From: Corallococcus sp. AS-1-6
GTDB lineage: Bacteria > Myxococcota > Myxococcia > Myxococcales > Myxococcaceae
Assembly: GCF_020037015.1 (NCBI RefSeq)
Contig: NZ_JAIQDE010000007.1
Location: forward strand, 1 to 51,885
Reading direction: 5' to 3'
Length of the DNA stretch: 51,885 nucleotides
The notes under the pieces are model-generated. The model did not search any database, was not told the origin of the DNA, and worked only from the letters and a program-made list of their open reading frames with translations. The translations under genes were made by a program, and so were the position numbers. How positions within the stretch are numbered: position 1 is the first letter of the stretch; each line of letters opens with the position of its first letter. Below, piece after piece: positions 1 to 15,726 of the stretch.

Positions 1-135
1 GTCATGCCGGGCGACAACATCGCCATCGAGGTGGAGCTCATCACCCCGGTCGCGATGGAGAAGGAGCTCCGGTTCGCCGTCCGCGAGGGTGGCCGTACGG
101 TGGGCGCCGGCGTCGTTGCGGAGATCATCGCCTAG
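1..135 (+). CDS. tuf: Elongation factor Tu, C-terminal fragment (cut by window edge)
   Basis: Frame 1 gives 44 residues ending in [18 protein letters not shown] and a TAG stop, which is the canonical C-terminus of EF-Tu domain 3. The protein is the GTPase that brings aminoacyl-tRNA to the ribosome. The start and the G domain lie outside the window. It precedes rpmG, tRNA-Trp and secE-nusG, the usual bacterial order, so this is the tuf copy linked to the RNA polymerase operon. Confidence 0.95.
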
Positions 136-177
136 TCGGCTTCCCGCCGACCGGCTTTCACGGGCACTGAGTTGCGG

Positions 178-210
178 AGGGGAGGGCTGCTTTTGTAGCC
201 TTCCCTTCTC
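178..210 (+). terminator. Hairpin after tuf
   Basis: Bases 178-190 pair with 195-207 around a TTTT loop, giving 12-13 base pairs with two or three G-U pairs, followed by TCTCGC. There is no real T-run, so it may be a weak terminator, an attenuator or an mRNA processing or stability element between tuf and rpmG. Confidence 0.35.
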
Positions 211-229
211 GCATCTGGTGAAATGAACC

Positions 230-394
230 ATGCCTAAGGGTAACCGTTCCATCATCTCGCTCGAGTGCACCACGTGCAAAGAGCGGAACTACACGACCAC
301 GAAGAACAAGCGGAAGAGCCAGGACAAGCTTGAGCTGAGCAAGTTCTGCCCTCGCTGCCGCAAGCACACGGACCACAAGGAAGGCAAGGTCTAG
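230..394 (+). CDS. rpmG: 50S ribosomal protein L33
   Basis: The 54-residue protein starts MPKGNRS and has two CxxC pairs (CTTC at residues 13-16 and CPRC at 40-43), the zinc-ribbon form of L33. Length and basic composition fit the family. It is a small protein of the large ribosomal subunit near the E site. The start ATG at 230 follows GGTGAA a few bases upstream. The tRNA-Trp gene begins 22 bases after the stop, so mRNA and tRNA are very likely transcribed together. Confidence 0.95.
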   Translation: MPKGNRSIISLECTTCKERNYTTTKNKRKSQDKLELSKFCPRCRKHTDHKEGKV

Positions 395-416
395 GTCGTC
401 GGTTTCATGAAGGTTT

Positions 417-492
417 AGGCCAGTAGCTCCAACGGTAGAGCAGCGGTCTCCAAATCCGCGTGTTGGGGGTTCGAATCCCTCCTGGCCTGCCA
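417..492 (+). tRNA. trpT: tRNA-Trp (anticodon CCA)
   Basis: A complete cloverleaf is visible. Acceptor stem 417-423 pairs with 482-488, the D stem is GCTC/GAGC (426-429 with 438-441), the T arm is GGGGGTTCGAATCCCTC, and 3' CCA is encoded at 490-492. The anticodon CCA is at 450-452. The anticodon stem has a T-T mismatch at its loop-closing pair (447/455), where a U-A pair is more usual. Confidence 0.96.
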
Positions 493-501
493 GCTTCAGT
501 A

Positions 502-545
502 CAGGGACCCCCGGTACCGAGCGGTGCCGGGGGTCCCTGCCTTTT
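502..545 (+). terminator. Strong hairpin between tRNA-Trp and secE
   Basis: Bases 502-518 pair with 523-539 over 17 positions (the only non-Watson-Crick pair is a T-G), closed by a GAGC tetraloop and followed by CCTTTTCG. It looks like an intrinsic terminator or a tRNA 3' processing boundary. secE starts only 36 bases later with no evident promoter between, so it probably terminates only partly. Confidence 0.6.
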
Positions 546-580
546 CGCAGTCCCGCTTCCGCAGTCCCTCGTGAGGCACC

Positions 581-1024
581 ATGGCGACGGCATCTGAGGC
601 CAGCCAGCAGGCTAACCGCTCGGGCATCGACCCCAAGCGGCTCGTGGTCATCTTCTATCTCGTCTCCGGCATCGTCCTGGCCCTCTTCCTGGAGCACGTC
701 TTCGGGTTGCTCTGGAGCCGGTTCGGCTGGAGCGACGCGGAGCTCTTCGAGGGCCTCGGCTGGCGCGTGTCGACCCTGGTGGGCTACGCGGCCGGCCTGG
801 CCGTGGTGCTGGCGGCCTACTTCCACCCTCGTACGCACGCCCTCTCCATCGACGTGGCGTCCGAGCTGATGAAGGTCACCTGGCCTACCTGGTCGGAGAC
901 CCGCGCATCGACCATGGCCGTGGTCGTCGCCTCGCTGGTGGCGGCCGTTCTTCTCTTTTGCATCGACACCGTCGCCTACAACTTGATGGTGGAGTGGCTG
1001 CCTGCGCTGTGGGGGAAGCTGTAA
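581..1024 (+). CDS. secE: Preprotein translocase subunit SecE
   Basis: The 147-residue protein has three hydrophobic spans (about residues 21-45, 64-81 and 112-135). The conserved amphipathic segment SELMKVTWPTWSE lies just before the last span and is diagnostic for SecE. It clamps SecY in the SecYEG protein-export channel. Three spans is the longer, E. coli-like form. Many bacteria have a single-span SecE. The start is the ATG after GTGAGG. The stop overlaps the nusG start (TAATG), the classic secE-nusG coupling. Confidence 0.95.
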   Translation: MATASEASQQANRSGIDPKRLVVIFYLVSGIVLALFLEHVFGLLWSRFGWSDAELFEGLGWRVSTLVGYAAGLAVVLAAYFHPRTHALSIDVASELMKVTWPTWSETRASTMAVVVASLVAAVLLFCIDTVAYNLMVEWLPALWGKL

Positions 1025-1572
1025 TGGCGAAGAAATGGTTCACGGTCCAGACCTACTCGAACTACGAGAACCAGGCGAAGAAGAACCTGGAAGAGCAGGT
1101 GCGCCTCAAGGGCCTGCAGGACCAGGATCTGATTGGTGAGATCCTCATCCCCATGGAGCAGGTCGTGGAGATGGTGAACGGCGAGAAGAAGACCACCCGC
1201 CGCAAGCTGTTTCCGGGCTACATCTTCGTCCAGATGGAGCTCAGCGACACCACCGTCCACCTGGTGAAGAACACCTCCAAGGTGACGGGGTTCCCGGGCG
1301 TCGGCCAGAACGAGCAGCCCCGGCCCATGTCGGACCGCGAGGTCGAGCGCCTCACCGCGCAGGTCACCGAGGGCGCCCACAAGGCCAAGCCCAAGGTCCA
1401 GTTCGAGACCAGCGACACGGTGCGCGTCATCGATGGCCCGTTCGCCAACTTCAATGGCACCGTGGAAGAGGTCAACCCGGAGAAGGGCCGCGTGCGCGTG
1501 CTCGTCAGCATCTTCGGCCGTGCGACCCCCGTGGAGCTCGACTTCATGCAGGTGGAGAAGACCACCGGCTAG
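1024..1572 (+). CDS. nusG: Transcription termination/antitermination factor NusG
   Basis: The 182-residue protein begins MAKKWFTVQTYSNYE (NGN domain, about 1-115) and ends with the KOW domain (DTVRVIDGPFANFNGTVEEV, about 125-180). Length and both domains match bacterial NusG, which binds RNA polymerase and links it to Rho and to the ribosome. A longer reading from 958 exists, but the ATG at 1024, overlapping the secE stop, gives the family-typical N-terminus. It is translated from the secE transcript. Confidence 0.97.
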   Translation: MAKKWFTVQTYSNYENQAKKNLEEQVRLKGLQDQDLIGEILIPMEQVVEMVNGEKKTTRRKLFPGYIFVQMELSDTTVHLVKNTSKVTGFPGVGQNEQPRPMSDREVERLTAQVTEGAHKAKPKVQFETSDTVRVIDGPFANFNGTVEEVNPEKGRVRVLVSIFGRATPVELDFMQVEKTTG

Positions 1573-1585
1573 TTTCACAAGTCTT

Positions 1586-1680
1586 CCGCGCCCGGGTGAC
1601 GGGCGCGGATCAACGGGTGGGAGGGTCGCCCCGTCTGGCGGCCCGTCGGAACCACCCTCTCGAAAGGCAGCAGTCCGCCG
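1586..1680 (+). promoter_or_regulatory. rplK leader with hairpins, possible L1 autoregulatory site
   Basis: Between nusG and rplK, 1585-1593 pairs with 1601-1609 (9 pairs, 7-base loop), and GGGTGG at 1615-1620 can pair with CCACCC at 1652-1657 around a GC-rich inner region. In many bacteria L1 represses rplK-rplA by binding such a leader. No T-run follows the first stem, so it is less likely to be a terminator. The L1 role is inferred from position only. Confidence 0.35.
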
Positions 1681-2127
1681 ATGAAGAAGGTCACAGGTCA
1701 GGTCAAGTTGCAGATCCCCGCCGGCAAGGCGAACCCCGCCCCGCCGATTGGTCCCGCGCTCGGTCAGCAGGGCGTGAACATCATGGAGTTCTGCAAGCAG
1801 TTCAACGCCAAGACGCAGGCGGAGGCCAAGGAGGGTCTGATCATCCCGGTGATCATCACCGTGTATCAGGACCGCTCCTTCACCTTCATCCTGAAGACCC
1901 CTCCCGCCGCCATCCTCATCAAGAAGGCCGCGGGTCTCCACACGGAGAAGAAGAAGGGTTCGGGCGCGAAGAAGCCGGGCAAGGAGAAGGTGGGGCAGAT
2001 CACCCGCAAGCAGCTCGAGGAGATCGCCAACAAGAAGATCCAGGACACCACCGCCGCGTCCATCGAAGCCTGCATGAACACCATTGCTGGCACCGCGCGC
2101 TCCATGGGCATCGACGTCGTCGGCTAG
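1681..2127 (+). CDS. rplK: 50S ribosomal protein L11
   Basis: The 148-residue protein begins [31 protein letters not shown], the conserved L11 N-terminal domain, and its C-terminal rRNA-binding domain is full length. L11 forms the GTPase-associated centre with 23S rRNA and the L10/L12 stalk and is the thiostrepton site. It is followed 28 bases later by rplA in the usual pair. Confidence 0.97.
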   Translation: MKKVTGQVKLQIPAGKANPAPPIGPALGQQGVNIMEFCKQFNAKTQAEAKEGLIIPVIITVYQDRSFTFILKTPPAAILIKKAAGLHTEKKKGSGAKKPGKEKVGQITRKQLEEIANKKIQDTTAASIEACMNTIAGTARSMGIDVVG

Positions 2128-2155
2128 CCCGCCCTCTCTCTCAAGGATTCCTGCA

Positions 2156-2869
2156 ATGGCTAACTCCGGAAAGAAGTTCCGCGCGTCCAACGAGCTGGTG
2201 GACCGCAACAAGCGCTACCCCGTCGCCGAGGGTTTCGCGCTGCTGAAGAAGACGGTCGAGGCCCGCGCGACGAAGTACGACCAGACGGTCGACGTCGCCA
2301 TCAACCTGGGCGTGGACCCGAAGCACGCGGACCAGATGGTCCGTGGCGCCGTGGTGCTCCCGCACGGCACCGGCGCCACCGTGCGCGTGGCCGTGTTCGC
2401 CAAGGGTGAGCGCGCCACCGAGGCCACCAACGCCGGCGCGGACATCGTCGGCGCCGAGGACCTCCAGAAGCGCATCGAGGAGGGCTTCCTCGACTTCGAC
2501 ACCGTCATCGCGACGCCGGACATGATGGGCATCGTCGGCCGCCTCGGTAAGGTGCTCGGTCCCCGCGGCCTCATGCCGAACCCGAAGGTCGGCACCGTGA
2601 CCATGGACGTCGCCAAGGCCATCCGCGACTCCAAGGGCGGTAAGGTGGACTTCCGCGCGGAGAAGGCGGGCATCGTCCACGCCAAGATGGGCAAGGCCTC
2701 CTTCGCCTCGGACAAGCTCGAGGCGAACTTCAACGCGCTGGTGGACCTGGTGATGAAGCTCAAGCCGGCCACCGCCAAGGGCGTGTACCTGAAGGGCATC
2801 GCCATCTCGACGACCATGGGGCCGGGCATCAAGCTCGACACCCAGGAAATCCTGGCGCGTCACCGCTAA
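2156..2869 (+). CDS. rplA: 50S ribosomal protein L1
   Basis: The 237-residue protein starts [16 protein letters not shown] and contains the L1 signature [20 protein letters not shown]. Length is typical. L1 forms the mobile stalk at the ribosomal E site and in many bacteria represses its own operon. An in-frame start at 2084 would overlap rplK by 44 bases. The ATG at 2156, after AAGGATT, gives the family N-terminus. Confidence 0.97.
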   Translation: MANSGKKFRASNELVDRNKRYPVAEGFALLKKTVEARATKYDQTVDVAINLGVDPKHADQMVRGAVVLPHGTGATVRVAVFAKGERATEATNAGADIVGAEDLQKRIEEGFLDFDTVIATPDMMGIVGRLGKVLGPRGLMPNPKVGTVTMDVAKAIRDSKGGKVDFRAEKAGIVHAKMGKASFASDKLEANFNALVDLVMKLKPATAKGVYLKGIAISTTMGPGIKLDTQEILARHR

Positions 2870-2879
2870 TCGCGGGTGT

Positions 2880-2928
2880 CAGGACGGGCAGGGAAGGGTG
2901 CGCTCCCTCACAGGGAGCGCCAGTCCTG
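2880..2928 (+). other. Compound hairpin downstream of rplA
   Basis: GCGCTCCCT (2900-2908) pairs perfectly with AGGGAGCGC (2912-2920), and an outer CAGGAC (2880-2885) pairs with GTCCTG (2923-2928). There is no T-run, so this is more likely an RNA-stability or leader structure than a terminator. It sits 40 bases before a proper terminator. Confidence 0.4.
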
Positions 2929-2970
2929 TCGCCCGGAGAACGTCATCCAGATAGAAAGTGCTGGATCTTT

Positions 2971-3006
2971 GCGAAAGCCGGGGGTATAGGCCCCCGGCTT
3001 TTGCAA
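2971..3006 (+). terminator. Intrinsic terminator of the rplK-rplA unit
   Basis: Bases 2971-2984 pair with 2991-3004 (14 pairs, one G-T) around a six-base loop TATAGG. The stem has an A-run on its 5' side and TTTT on the 3' side (2999-3002), the classic bidirectional intrinsic terminator form. It separates rplKA from rplJL-rpoBC and may act as an attenuator that sets stoichiometry. Confidence 0.75.
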
Positions 3007-3266
3007 TTGGAGCGCCATGTCGAGAGACGCGGCGTTCCGACCTGGTTCATGACAGCAGGGACCTGGATTGGGGAAGGCGCGTCCGTTGGGAACCGGGCAA
3101 CCGGTCGGGCCGTCCATCCGCTCCTGGTTCAAACGGCCGCAAGGCCAGCCCTGCCGAGACTGGAGGTGCGGTGTGGTGCCTCTCGGAGGCTCCTCTCTCG
3201 CTCTGCCACTTTGGCCCAGGCATCACGCCCGACCGTCAAGTCGGGCCATGAAGGAGGTGAGTCAAG
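3007..3266 (+). promoter_or_regulatory. rplJ leader region with hairpin before the ribosome binding site
   Basis: This 260-base non-coding stretch precedes rplJ. GCCCGAC (3227-3233) pairs with GTCGGGC (3240-3246) around a six-base loop, four bases before a near-perfect Shine-Dalgarno AAGGAGGTGA (3251-3260). Ribosomal protein L10 commonly autoregulates through a folded leader at this place. No convincing -35/-10 pair was found in the rest, although a promoter is expected because a terminator lies just upstream. Confidence 0.45.
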
Positions 3267-3788
3267 GTGCTGAAGAGCGAGAAGGAAGAGATGATCAAGG
3301 AGCTTCACGAGAAGTTTTCGCGGACCAAGACCGCGGTGCTCGTGGAGTCCTCCAAGGTGAACGTCGAGACCGTCACCAAGCTGCGTCGCAAGTTCCGCGA
3401 GGGCAAGGTCGAGTACAAGGTCATCAAGAACACGCTGGCGCGCCGTGCCGCTCAGGGTACGACCGTCTCCGCGATTTCTGATGACTTCACCGGTCCCGTG
3501 GCGCTGTGCATCAGCTACGACGACGAGGTGGCTCCTGCGAAGATCCTGATGGATTTCATCAAGGACATGGAGACCATCAAGGTCCGTAGCGCCGTCGTCG
3601 CCGGTAACAAGGTCGACGCCAACGGCGTGAAGGCGCTGGCGAAGCTGCCGGGCCTCAATGAGCTGCGCGGGATGTTGCTCGGCATGCTCAACCAGCCTGC
3701 AGGCAAGCTGGTCCGGACCATCGCGGCCCCCGGGTCGCAGCTCGCGCGCGTCATCCAGGCGCACGCGGACAAGGCGCAGGGGCAGTAA
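3267..3788 (+). CDS. rplJ: 50S ribosomal protein L10
   Basis: The 173-residue protein begins (V)LKSEKEEMIKELHEKFSRTKTAVLVE, matching L10, and ends with the helical L12-binding tail. L10 anchors the L7/L12 dimers to L11 and 23S rRNA. The start is GTG at 3267, chosen because AAGGAGGTGA lies six bases upstream. An ATG inside that region (3248) is in another frame. rplL follows after 89 bases that include AGAAGGAA. Confidence 0.96.
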   Translation: MLKSEKEEMIKELHEKFSRTKTAVLVESSKVNVETVTKLRRKFREGKVEYKVIKNTLARRAAQGTTVSAISDDFTGPVALCISYDDEVAPAKILMDFIKDMETIKVRSAVVAGNKVDANGVKALAKLPGLNELRGMLLGMLNQPAGKLVRTIAAPGSQLARVIQAHADKAQGQ

Positions 3789-3877
3789 TCGTCCCGAGAA
3801 GTTTTTCTACCGCAACCTCTTCGGCCGAGCCGCCCAAATGGGTCGCCGGCCGTTAGTCAACCAGAAGGAACAGTTCC

Positions 3878-4249
3878 ATGGCCGATTTGAACGCGATTGC
3901 TGAAGAACTCTCGAAGCTCACCGTCCTCGAGGCGGGCGAGCTCGTGAAGCTGCTGGAGAACAAGTGGGGCGTTTCCGCCGCCGCGGTGGCCGTTGCCGCC
4001 GCCGGCCCCGCCGCCGCCGCCGCTCCTGTCGAGGAGAAGACGGAGTTCAACGTGGTGCTGGCGAACGCCGGCGCCAACAAGATCAACGTCATCAAGGAGA
4101 TCCGCGCCATCACCGGCCTGGGCCTGAAGGAGGCCAAGGACCTGGTCGAGGGCGCGCCCAAGACGGTCAAGGAAGGCGTCAACAAGGACGACGCCAAGAA
4201 GATCAAGGACCAGCTCACCGCGGCTGGCGCCACCGTCGAGATCAAGTAG
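3878..4249 (+). CDS. rplL: 50S ribosomal protein L7/L12
   Basis: The 123-residue protein has the N-terminal dimerisation domain (about 1-33), a flexible alanine/proline hinge (about 34-52) and the C-terminal domain with [20 protein letters not shown], the L12 signature. It forms the multi-copy ribosomal stalk that recruits translation GTPases. The strongly acidic, alanine-rich composition is normal for the family. Confidence 0.97.
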   Translation: MADLNAIAEELSKLTVLEAGELVKLLENKWGVSAAAVAVAAAGPAAAAAPVEEKTEFNVVLANAGANKINVIKEIRAITGLGLKEAKDLVEGAPKTVKEGVNKDDAKKIKDQLTAAGATVEIK

Positions 4250-4313
4250 TTCTGTACAGGGGCTGCCCTGTTCTTCCGGGAAATCCCGGGTAGCCGCCTG
4301 ATCGGATGAGCAG

Positions 4314-4345
4314 GCCGGCGCTCCCTTTGCTGGGGCGCCGGCTTT
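4314..4345 (+). terminator. Attenuator-like terminator between rplL and rpoB
   Basis: Bases 4314-4324 pair with 4332-4342 (11 pairs, including one T-G) with a seven-base loop, followed by TTTG. The position matches the known rplL-rpoBC attenuator of enterobacteria, which lowers polymerase expression relative to ribosomal proteins. The short T-run suggests partial termination. Confidence 0.6.
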
Positions 4346-4430
4346 GCCCATTTGACATTTGCCAAATTTCCCGGCGCCGCCGCGCGTTACTGAAGTTTGC
4401 CCCGCCCGAGCAGCCGTCCCCGGAGACCGA

Positions 4431-8657
<4,227 letters not shown>

Positions 8658-8696
8658 GGCCTAGGCCTTTTCAAAGAAGCCGGTGCGCCCGCCTGA

Positions 8697-8735
8697 CCGG
8701 CTGGCTGCTCCCTCGTGGAGGGAGCGGCTGGCCGG
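8697..8735 (+). other. Long intercistronic hairpin between rpoB and rpoC
   Basis: Bases 8697-8714 can pair with 8718-8735 in an 18-pair stem (three or so G-T pairs) closed by a GTG loop. The inner eight pairs GCTCCCTC/GAGGGAGC are perfect. There is no T-run, so it is better read as an RNase III-type processing or mRNA-stability element than as a terminator. A small palindrome AAGGCCTAGGCCTT covers the rpoB stop (8656-8669). Confidence 0.5.
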
Positions 8736-8796
8736 GCGCAGGGCGGGGGCCCGAAACGTTTGGCGCCTGAGGCGCTCATAAGTTTTCGGAGGCAAC

Positions 8797-13008
<4,212 letters not shown>

Positions 13009-13046
13009 TGCTTGCGTAGGGAGCGTCCCTGACGCTTCGTGAGTCC

Positions 13047-13091
13047 GCCGCCGTCCTGGTGTCATGCCGGGGCGGCGGCTTTCTCGTTTTG
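13047..13091 (+). terminator. Intrinsic terminator after rpoC
   Basis: Bases 13047-13059 pair with 13067-13079 (13 pairs, two T-G) with a seven-base loop, followed by TTTCTCGTTTT. This is a strong end to the rpoBC transcript. A smaller hairpin AGCGTC/GACGCT (13022-13036) lies just before it. Confidence 0.8.
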
Positions 13092-13112
13092 CACACTTCG
13101 TTTCCTGTTTGC

Positions 13113-13146
13113 TTGACAGCATGTCGCGGTGCGTTATCTTGACGCA
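13113..13146 (+). promoter_or_regulatory. Sigma-70 promoter with a dyad over the -10
   Basis: TTGACA (13113-13118) is followed after 16 bases by TATCTT (13135-13140). TGCGT (13130-13134) and ACGCA (13142-13146) form an inverted repeat centred on the -10, so a repressor could block the promoter there. It drives the first phasin-like gene, whose ATG is about 40 bases downstream of the expected start site. Confidence 0.6.
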
Positions 13147-13186
13147 TCACGTTATGAGACCCGGAACACCCGGGGGGGAGCGCGAC

Positions 13187-13648
13187 ATGGCGACGACGAC
13201 TGAGAAGGCTGACGCGAAGACGGGCGTGACGCAGAACGTGGAGGCCTACCTGAAGGGGCGGTTCTCCGAGGCGCAGAAGCGGTTCCAGGGCCTGGAGGGG
13301 GAGGCGAACAAGGCCTTCCGTGCGCTGGAGACGCGGGGCCAGGTGGCGGCGAAGGAGGTCCAGGCCCTCTGGACGAAGGTGCAGGCCGCTGAGCTGCGCG
13401 CCGACCCCCGGGTGCAGGAGCTTGGCAAGAAGGTGGACGCCGCGGGCGTGGAGCTGCGCAAGCGGCTGGATGGGCTCCAGACGAAGGTCGTGGAGGCGGT
13501 GGGAGTTGCCAGCCAGTCCCAGGTGGAGCAGATCACCCGGGAGCTGGACCGCCTTTCGAAGAAGCTGGATGTGCTCCTGAAGCCCACCCGTCGTGCCCAC
13601 CGGACGACCAAGAATTCGGGCAGCGGGGCGTCTTCTCCGCGGGCCTGA
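13187..13648 (+). CDS. Phasin-like coiled-coil protein
   Basis: The 153-residue protein is almost wholly helical, charged and heptad-patterned, with alanine-rich segments, a basic C-terminal tail (PTRRAHRTTKNSG) and no signal peptide or membrane span. This resembles phasins, which coat polyhydroxyalkanoate granules, but similarity is by composition and architecture, so the function is not proven. The ATG at 13187 follows GGGGGGAG. Upstream in-frame starts would lie within the terminator or promoter. A second, shorter coiled-coil protein follows. Confidence 0.45.
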   Translation: MATTTEKADAKTGVTQNVEAYLKGRFSEAQKRFQGLEGEANKAFRALETRGQVAAKEVQALWTKVQAAELRADPRVQELGKKVDAAGVELRKRLDGLQTKVVEAVGVASQSQVEQITRELDRLSKKLDVLLKPTRRAHRTTKNSGSGASSPRA

Positions 13649-13705
13649 GCAGCGTTTTCATCACCCATGGGGTGTGCTTAGGTCGCAAACCCCTTTGAAT
13701 GCCCA

Positions 13706-13729
13706 GGGTTCCTTCCATTGGAAGGGCCC
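13706..13729 (+). other. Hairpin between the two coiled-coil genes
   Basis: CCTTCC (13711-13716) pairs with GGAAGG (13720-13725) around ATT, extended by T-G and GGG/CCC pairs past a one-base bulge. There is no T-run. It lies 23 bases before the next start codon. Confidence 0.3.
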
Positions 13730-13752
13730 GGGGTAACTCCCGGAGCGACTTC

Positions 13753-14103
13753 ATGGACAACAACACCGAGGCCCCCCGAGAGAAGACCTCCGTGGCGGAG
13801 GCATTCGAGCGGATCTGGAGCCAGGCGCTCCTGGCGGTGAACACGGCGGAGGAGGAGGCTTCCCGCGCCGTGCAGCGCGTGGCGTCCGTCGCGGGCTGGA
13901 GCCAGGACGAGGTGAAGCGCCAGGCCCGTGAGTTCGCGGAGCGGCTGACGGGGCACCGCAAGGACCTGGAGCACAACGTGGAGGAGCGGGTCCGCACGGC
14001 CCTGACCCTCCTGAAGCTGCCGCGCCGCGAGGAGCTGCAGGCATTCGGAGCCCGCCTGGAGCGTCTGAGCGAACGCATCCAGGCCCTGGAGCACCGCAAG
14101 TGA
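13753..14103 (+). CDS. Phasin-like coiled-coil protein, short
   Basis: The 116-residue protein has an N-terminal helix pair (AEAFERIWSQALLAVNTAEE) and a C-terminal coiled coil, LPRREELQAFGARLERLSER. The LPRREELQAF-type segment is typical of PhaF/PhaI-like phasin tails. There is no signal peptide or membrane span. The start ATG at 13753 has CGGAG seven bases upstream. An earlier in-frame ATG (13699) lies in the hairpin region and lacks a site. Its stop overlaps the next start (GTGA). Confidence 0.5.
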   Translation: MDNNTEAPREKTSVAEAFERIWSQALLAVNTAEEEASRAVQRVASVAGWSQDEVKRQAREFAERLTGHRKDLEHNVEERVRTALTLLKLPRREELQAFGARLERLSERIQALEHRK

Positions 14104-14861
14104 GTGGACCCGCCGCCTCGGGCGGCAGGTCGTTGGGAACGCGGTTCTTCGCGGGGCTGCATGCCCTGAGCAGCGGGTGCTCCCGGCTCCCGCTGCTCGC
14201 GGGCGTGGCGCTCGTGGTGTCCGCGCGGGTGGTGCCCCTCCTGGAGGAGTCCGCCCCCCAGCCCGTGGTCCCCGAGGTGGTGGCGCAGGAGGCCGTCTCC
14301 GAGGAGGCGGCCCTCATCGACGCCGTGCTGGCCAAGCGCGCCCCGGACCTGGGGCTCACGCTGCGCCGGCGGCTGGGGCAGGCCATCGACGAGGAGTCGC
14401 GCCGCACGGGGTATGACCCGCTGCTGGTGCTGGCCCTCATCGACGTGGAGTCCGACTTCGAGGAGGAGTCCGTCTCCGAGAAGGGCGCCCGGGGCCTGAT
14501 GCAGATCAAGCCCAGCACGCTGCACTTCCTGGCGGAGAAGGAGGGCCTGCGGCTGTCGCGCGAGGAGGTGGTGGCGGATCCCGCCGTCTGCGTGCGCCTG
14601 GGCATCCGCTACCTGCGCAACCTGCAGGGCCGCTTCGGCGGCGACCTGGACCTGGCGCTGATGGCCTACAACGCCGGCCCCACGCGCATCCGGGACGCCA
14701 TGAAGGCCGGGGAGCTGGAGAAGTTCCGCCGCTACCCCCGGGCCGTGCGGCGCGACTTCCGCCGCTTCCGCGAGGGCCATGGCTTGGGCGGGGACTGGGC
14801 GCTCGCGCAGCGCGAGCTGCCTCCGCCGGCGCCCGACGAGACGCCGACCGCGGCGCCCTGA
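14100..14861 (+). CDS. Lytic murein transglycosylase, SLT domain
   Basis: The 253-residue protein has one N-terminal hydrophobic anchor (about residues 28-46) and an SLT domain from about 85 to 215. The SLT signatures are present: catalytic Glu117 in DVESDFEEES, then ARGLMQIKPST and LMAYNAGPTRI. Such enzymes cleave the MurNAc-GlcNAc bond of peptidoglycan and form 1,6-anhydro ends. They often open the wall for envelope machines. The start is GTG at 14100, overlapping the preceding TGA. It lacks extra LysM or SH3 modules. Confidence 0.85.
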   Translation: MSGPAASGGRSLGTRFFAGLHALSSGCSRLPLLAGVALVVSARVVPLLEESAPQPVVPEVVAQEAVSEEAALIDAVLAKRAPDLGLTLRRRLGQAIDEESRRTGYDPLLVLALIDVESDFEEESVSEKGARGLMQIKPSTLHFLAEKEGLRLSREEVVADPAVCVRLGIRYLRNLQGRFGGDLDLALMAYNAGPTRIRDAMKAGELEKFRRYPRAVRRDFRRFREGHGLGGDWALAQRELPPPAPDETPTAAP

Positions 14862-15022
14862 CGGCCTCCGCGGCCGGACTGGAAGACGGGCCCCCGGGTG
14901 AATGTTCGGGGCGGCGGAGCGCTCCAAGGTGGGCCGTCCCCGCCTTGTCCCGCTCCCCCGGGTGCGCTAAGTCGTTCGCAAGCTCCCGGGACTGTTGAGG
15001 ATTCCCAGGAGGAATGCCCGCC

Positions 15023-15703
15023 ATGCCCCGTCCATCCGCTCGAATCGCCATCACCCTCGCGGCCTCGCTCGTCCCCATGCTGGCCCTGGCCGGTTCGGTC
15101 TTCCTGAACGGCGTGAAGATCGACGGGGTGACGAACACGCGCTTCGAGAAGGCCACCGTCCGCATCGACGCGGAGGGCAACGTCCACATCGACGCGCCGG
15201 GGTACGCCGCCCGCGTGACGACCGTGACGCCCACGCCCTCGCCCCCGCCGCCTTCCACCGCCACGCCTCCGGCCGCCGCGCCCCTGGACGCGGGCGTCGC
15301 CGCGCAGGCCCCCGCGCCCGCCGCTCCCGCGACCGCGCCGGGGCGCATCACCCAGCGCTACTGGCTGGTGACGGAGCAGACGACGCCGGGCATGACGGAG
15401 TTCGACATCGACGTGTACGTGAACTCACGCTGGCTGCGCCGTTTGCGCAACAACGAGGACCAGGTGGTGGTGGACATCACCAGCCAGTTGCGTCCTGGCG
15501 CGAACGCGGTGACGCTGATTGCCCGCAAGCAGAGCGCGGGCAGCCGCCGGAGCACGTCCCCCGGGAACGTCTTCAAGGTGATCATCGGCGAGGGGAACGA
15601 GGGCGGCGGCAACGTGATGATTGACACGCCCCTCATCCGCTTCCAGAAGACGGCTGCGGACTCGCAGGACGCGACCGAGGAGTTCACCCTCACCACCCGT
15701 TAG
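15023..15703 (+). CDS. Secreted protein of unknown function
   Basis: The 226-residue protein has a clear signal peptide (MPRPSARIAITLAASLVPML, cleavage near LALA-GS). A small beta-rich module (SVFLNGVKIDGVTNTRFEKA) is followed by a proline/alanine linker (about residues 70-110) and a second beta-rich domain. No catalytic motif is recognised. The ATG at 15023 is chosen over 15014 because AGGAGG (15007-15012) is ten bases from the former but only one base from the latter. It lies two genes before the Tgl-like gene, which may hint at envelope work. Confidence 0.7.
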   Translation: MPRPSARIAITLAASLVPMLALAGSVFLNGVKIDGVTNTRFEKATVRIDAEGNVHIDAPGYAARVTTVTPTPSPPPPSTATPPAAAPLDAGVAAQAPAPAAPATAPGRITQRYWLVTEQTTPGMTEFDIDVYVNSRWLRRLRNNEDQVVVDITSQLRPGANAVTLIARKQSAGSRRSTSPGNVFKVIIGEGNEGGGNVMIDTPLIRFQKTAADSQDATEEFTLTTR

Positions 15704-15726
15704 GGTGCGCGGGAAGGGAGACGACG

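Noticed and set aside
976-2211. Long minus-strand open frame opposite nusG-rplK
   Set aside because: It mirrors conserved genes on the other strand, is rich in Leu/His/Arg/Gly as expected for a GC-rich shadow, and has no recognisable domain.
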